Source of the DNA: Legionella genomosp. 1
GTDB taxonomy: Bacteria; Pseudomonadota; Gammaproteobacteria; Legionellales; Legionellaceae
Assembly: GCA_945865355.1 (NCBI GenBank)
Contig: CAMBDN010000127.1
Location: forward strand, 1 to 7,386
Reading direction: 5' to 3'
Length of the DNA: 7,386 nt
Below, one piece after another: positions 6,004-7,386 of this stretch. Each line of letters starts with the position of its first letter. Position 1 is the first letter of the stretch. The translations under genes and the position numbers were made by a program. The notes below the pieces were generated by a model. The model was not told where the DNA came from. It ran no database searches and saw nothing but the letters and a program-made list of their open reading frames with translations.

Positions 6004-6032
6004 ATAAGACAAGCTTAGCCCAAATTTATCAA
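6004..6032 (-). promoter_or_regulatory. Predicted sigma-70 promoter of the hypothetical gene
   Basis: On the minus strand, TTGATA (6032-6027, 5 of 6 matches), a 17-base spacer and TCTTAT (6009-6004, 4 of 6) give an expected start near 5997, about 20 bases before the ATG at 5978. The spacer is optimal. Confidence 0.45.
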
Positions 6033-6057
6033 TCATGGATCCCAAAAGGAATATATT

Positions 6058-6066
6058 TGCTATACT
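6058..6066 (+). promoter_or_regulatory. Predicted extended -10 promoter of the Bcr/CflA exporter gene
   Basis: TGCTATACT (6058-6066) is an extended -10 element: TG, one base, then TATACT with 5 of 6 matches. No good -35 box is seen 16-18 bases upstream, as is common for extended -10 promoters. Transcription would start near 6073, giving a leader of about 40 bases. The ribosome site before ATG 6114 is a loose purine run (GAAGTGAAGA) and is weak. Confidence 0.45.
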
Positions 6067-6113
6067 GGGCCCTCTCGAAAATTTACCGCAATTCCCGTCT
6101 GAAGTGAAGACTA

Positions 6114-7349
6114 ATGAGTAAGAATAAAATTTTACTGCAAAAACCCAAGCTTACACCAACTCTTTTAACCATCATCTTTTTGCTCATTACACTGATGCAA
6201 GTGACAACAGACTTATATATCCCCTCCCTGCCTGGCATCACAGCGGCTTTTGCCAGTACCGCAGAAAAAATTCAATTGACCCTGTCAGTCTATATGCTTG
6301 GTTTTAGTGCTTCCCATCTCTTTTATGGACCCATTTCCGACCGTATTGGTCGAAAAAAACCCATTCTAGTTGGTGTTGGTATCAGCGCATTGGGAAGTCT
6401 TGTTTGCTTTGTAGCACCCTCTGCAACCATCCTTATTCTTGGACGCTTTATTCAAGGAATAGGCATCGGCTGTTGTAATTCAGTAGGACGATCCCTCGCA
6501 AGAGATTTGTTATCTGACCGCATGCTAGCAAAAATTGGTTCTCATATTGGTATGGCTAGTGTGATCATCTTAGCTTTATCACCAACCGTTGGCGGCTATG
6601 TTCAACAATATTTAGGATGGCGCGCTAATTTTCTATTTTTACTTATTTTTGGACTTGCCATATGGGTTTTAACTTACTACCTTCTTCCTGAAACAAACCG
6701 CCATTGCAACCCTGATGCAACAAAAGTGGCCGTAATGGCTAGTAATTACCTGATATTACTGCGCAGTAAAACCTTTATGGGCTACACATTATGCTCATGT
6801 TTTGCTGGTGCAGGCCTCATTGCATATCTGACAGTGGCACCTTTTTTGTTACAAGAACGTTTAGGCCTATCCCCTGTTGAATACGGATGGTTAGCATTTA
6901 TTATTGCTGCCGCAATTTTTATTAGCGGGTTTATTAATAGCAAACTAGTGCTAAAAAAGGGCATTTCTACGATGGTCTTGTGGGGTGCAATAATAATGCT
7001 TGAAGGTGGTGTCGTGATGATGGCTGTTGCTTGGTATGAACGATTGAGTGTATCGACATTCATGATCCCTATTTTTGTTTTTAGCTTAGGAGCCGGATTT
7101 ACATTTATCAATGCCTTTGCAGGTGCTTTTGACCCATTTCCAAAAATGGCTGGAACTACTGGCGCATTGTTTGGTTGTTTACAAGATTTGAGCTCAGCGT
7201 TGGTCAGTGCCATGATGGCCATACTAGCCGTCAACAATCAGAATTTGTTAGCTGTTATGTTAATTTTGTTGAGTATTTTTTCTCTATTCGCTTGGAAATT
7301 TATCAGCGTTCGCAGCGCATCAGAAAAGAGAGCTTTTACTTCGCATTGA
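6114..7349 (+). CDS. Major facilitator superfamily exporter, Bcr/CflA (drug resistance) type
   Basis: This inner-membrane proton-driven exporter has 411 residues and about 12 hydrophobic membrane segments, the usual size for the Bcr/CflA branch (drug:proton antiporter with 12 segments). Signatures in order are TDLYIPSLP (32-40) in the first helix and the motif A loop GPISDRIGRKK (72-82). Then come RFIQGIGIG (111-119), SLARDLL (127-133), LSPTVGGYV (155-163) with GWR (168-170), and LPETN (191-195) closing the first half. The second half has FDPFPKMAGTTGALFG (339-354), a typical Bcr/CflA stretch. Relatives export drugs such as bicyclomycin or chloramphenicol, or small metabolites such as cysteine; the substrate here cannot be told. 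The gene is single, with its own promoter and a hairpin after the stop. No regulator gene adjoins it within the window. Frame and length look intact. Confidence 0.92.
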   Translation: MSKNKILLQKPKLTPTLLTIIFLLITLMQVTTDLYIPSLPGITAAFASTAEKIQLTLSVYMLGFSASHLFYGPISDRIGRKKPILVGVGISALGSLVCFVAPSATILILGRFIQGIGIGCCNSVGRSLARDLLSDRMLAKIGSHIGMASVIILALSPTVGGYVQQYLGWRANFLFLLIFGLAIWVLTYYLLPETNRHCNPDATKVAVMASNYLILLRSKTFMGYTLCSCFAGAGLIAYLTVAPFLLQERLGLSPVEYGWLAFIIAAAIFISGFINSKLVLKKGISTMVLWGAIIMLEGGVVMMAVAWYERLSVSTFMIPIFVFSLGAGFTFINAFAGAFDPFPKMAGTTGALFGCLQDLSSALVSAMMAILAVNNQNLLAVMLILLSIFSLFAWKFISVRSASEKRAFTSH

Positions 7350-7361
7350 ATTGATAATACA

Positions 7362-7384
7362 CCGGTGCATTCGTGCTGCACCGG
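7362..7384 (+). terminator. Hairpin after the exporter gene, probable intrinsic terminator cut by the window edge
   Basis: CCGGTGCA (7362-7369) and TGCACCGG (7377-7384) are a perfect 8-base inverted repeat around the loop TTCGTGC, 12 bases after the stop codon at 7349. The stem is GC-rich and well placed for a terminator. The T run that would confirm it would lie beyond position 7386. Confidence 0.6.
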
Positions 7385-7386
7385 AA

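Noticed and set aside
6035..6121. 28-codon plus-strand frame just before the exporter, overlapping its ATG (a possible leader peptide)
   Set aside because: The overlap is suggestive of coupling, but there is no ribosome site before its ATG, and the predicted exporter start site (about 6073) is downstream of that ATG.
6782..7237. Minus-strand open frame of 151 codons inside the exporter gene
   Set aside because: It lies opposite an intact 12-segment transporter. Its composition is the mirror of membrane-helix codons, and no ribosome site or promoter was seen.
1..7386. Search for CRISPR arrays, transposase genes, tRNA or rRNA genes, defence or toxin-antitoxin pairs
   Set aside because: No spaced direct repeats, insertion-sequence ends, transposase motifs or RNA gene signatures were seen. 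The coding content is housekeeping plus one orphan.

Overview
The window reads as ordinary chromosome of a gammaproteobacterium of moderate GC content (low forties percent by eye). The TCA-cycle gene order sdhC-sdhD-sdhA-sdhB-sucA is the classical gammaproteobacterial one. The protein details, such as the SdhC/SdhD sequences and the style of the SucA N-terminus, remind me of Legionella or another member of the Legionellales. That placement is an impression from the sequence and was not checked by any search. No mobile element, CRISPR array, rRNA or tRNA was seen.

Positions 1-4582, all on the minus strand, hold the TCA module. Read in the direction of transcription it is sdhC (4582-4208), sdhD (4214-3870), sdhA (3867-2098), sdhB (2086-1364), a 194-base gap, then the first 389 codons of sucA (1169 to beyond position 1). 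The four sdh genes overlap or lie within 11 bases of each other, so they are one transcription unit making the four-subunit succinate:quinone oxidoreductase (complex II). SucA is the E1 subunit of 2-oxoglutarate dehydrogenase, two steps before succinate oxidation. The sdhB-sucA gap carries a long hairpin followed by a T-rich tract on the minus strand, which suggests that sucA expression is partly uncoupled from sdh.

Positions 4583-4809 are a divergent control region. A minus-strand promoter for sdhC and a plus-strand promoter for a small RDD-family membrane protein gene (4810-5184) lie back to back, with their -35 boxes two bases apart. An imperfect inverted repeat covers the sdhC -10 box. 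The gene divergent from sdhC is therefore the RDD gene and not gltA as in Escherichia coli.

Positions 5185-5357 separate two convergent genes and hold competing inverted repeats ending in a T run. Next is a minus-strand gene for an unrecognised 206-residue soluble protein (5978-5358). It is divergent from a plus-strand Bcr/CflA-type major facilitator drug exporter (6114-7349), with 135 bases carrying a recognisable promoter for each. The window ends in a strong hairpin just after the exporter, probably its terminator.

Overall the genes are well-conserved housekeeping functions plus one orphan protein. I do not see a new multi-gene system. The parts most worth a second look are the control elements around sdhC and sucA, the structured gap after the RDD gene, and the orphan protein.
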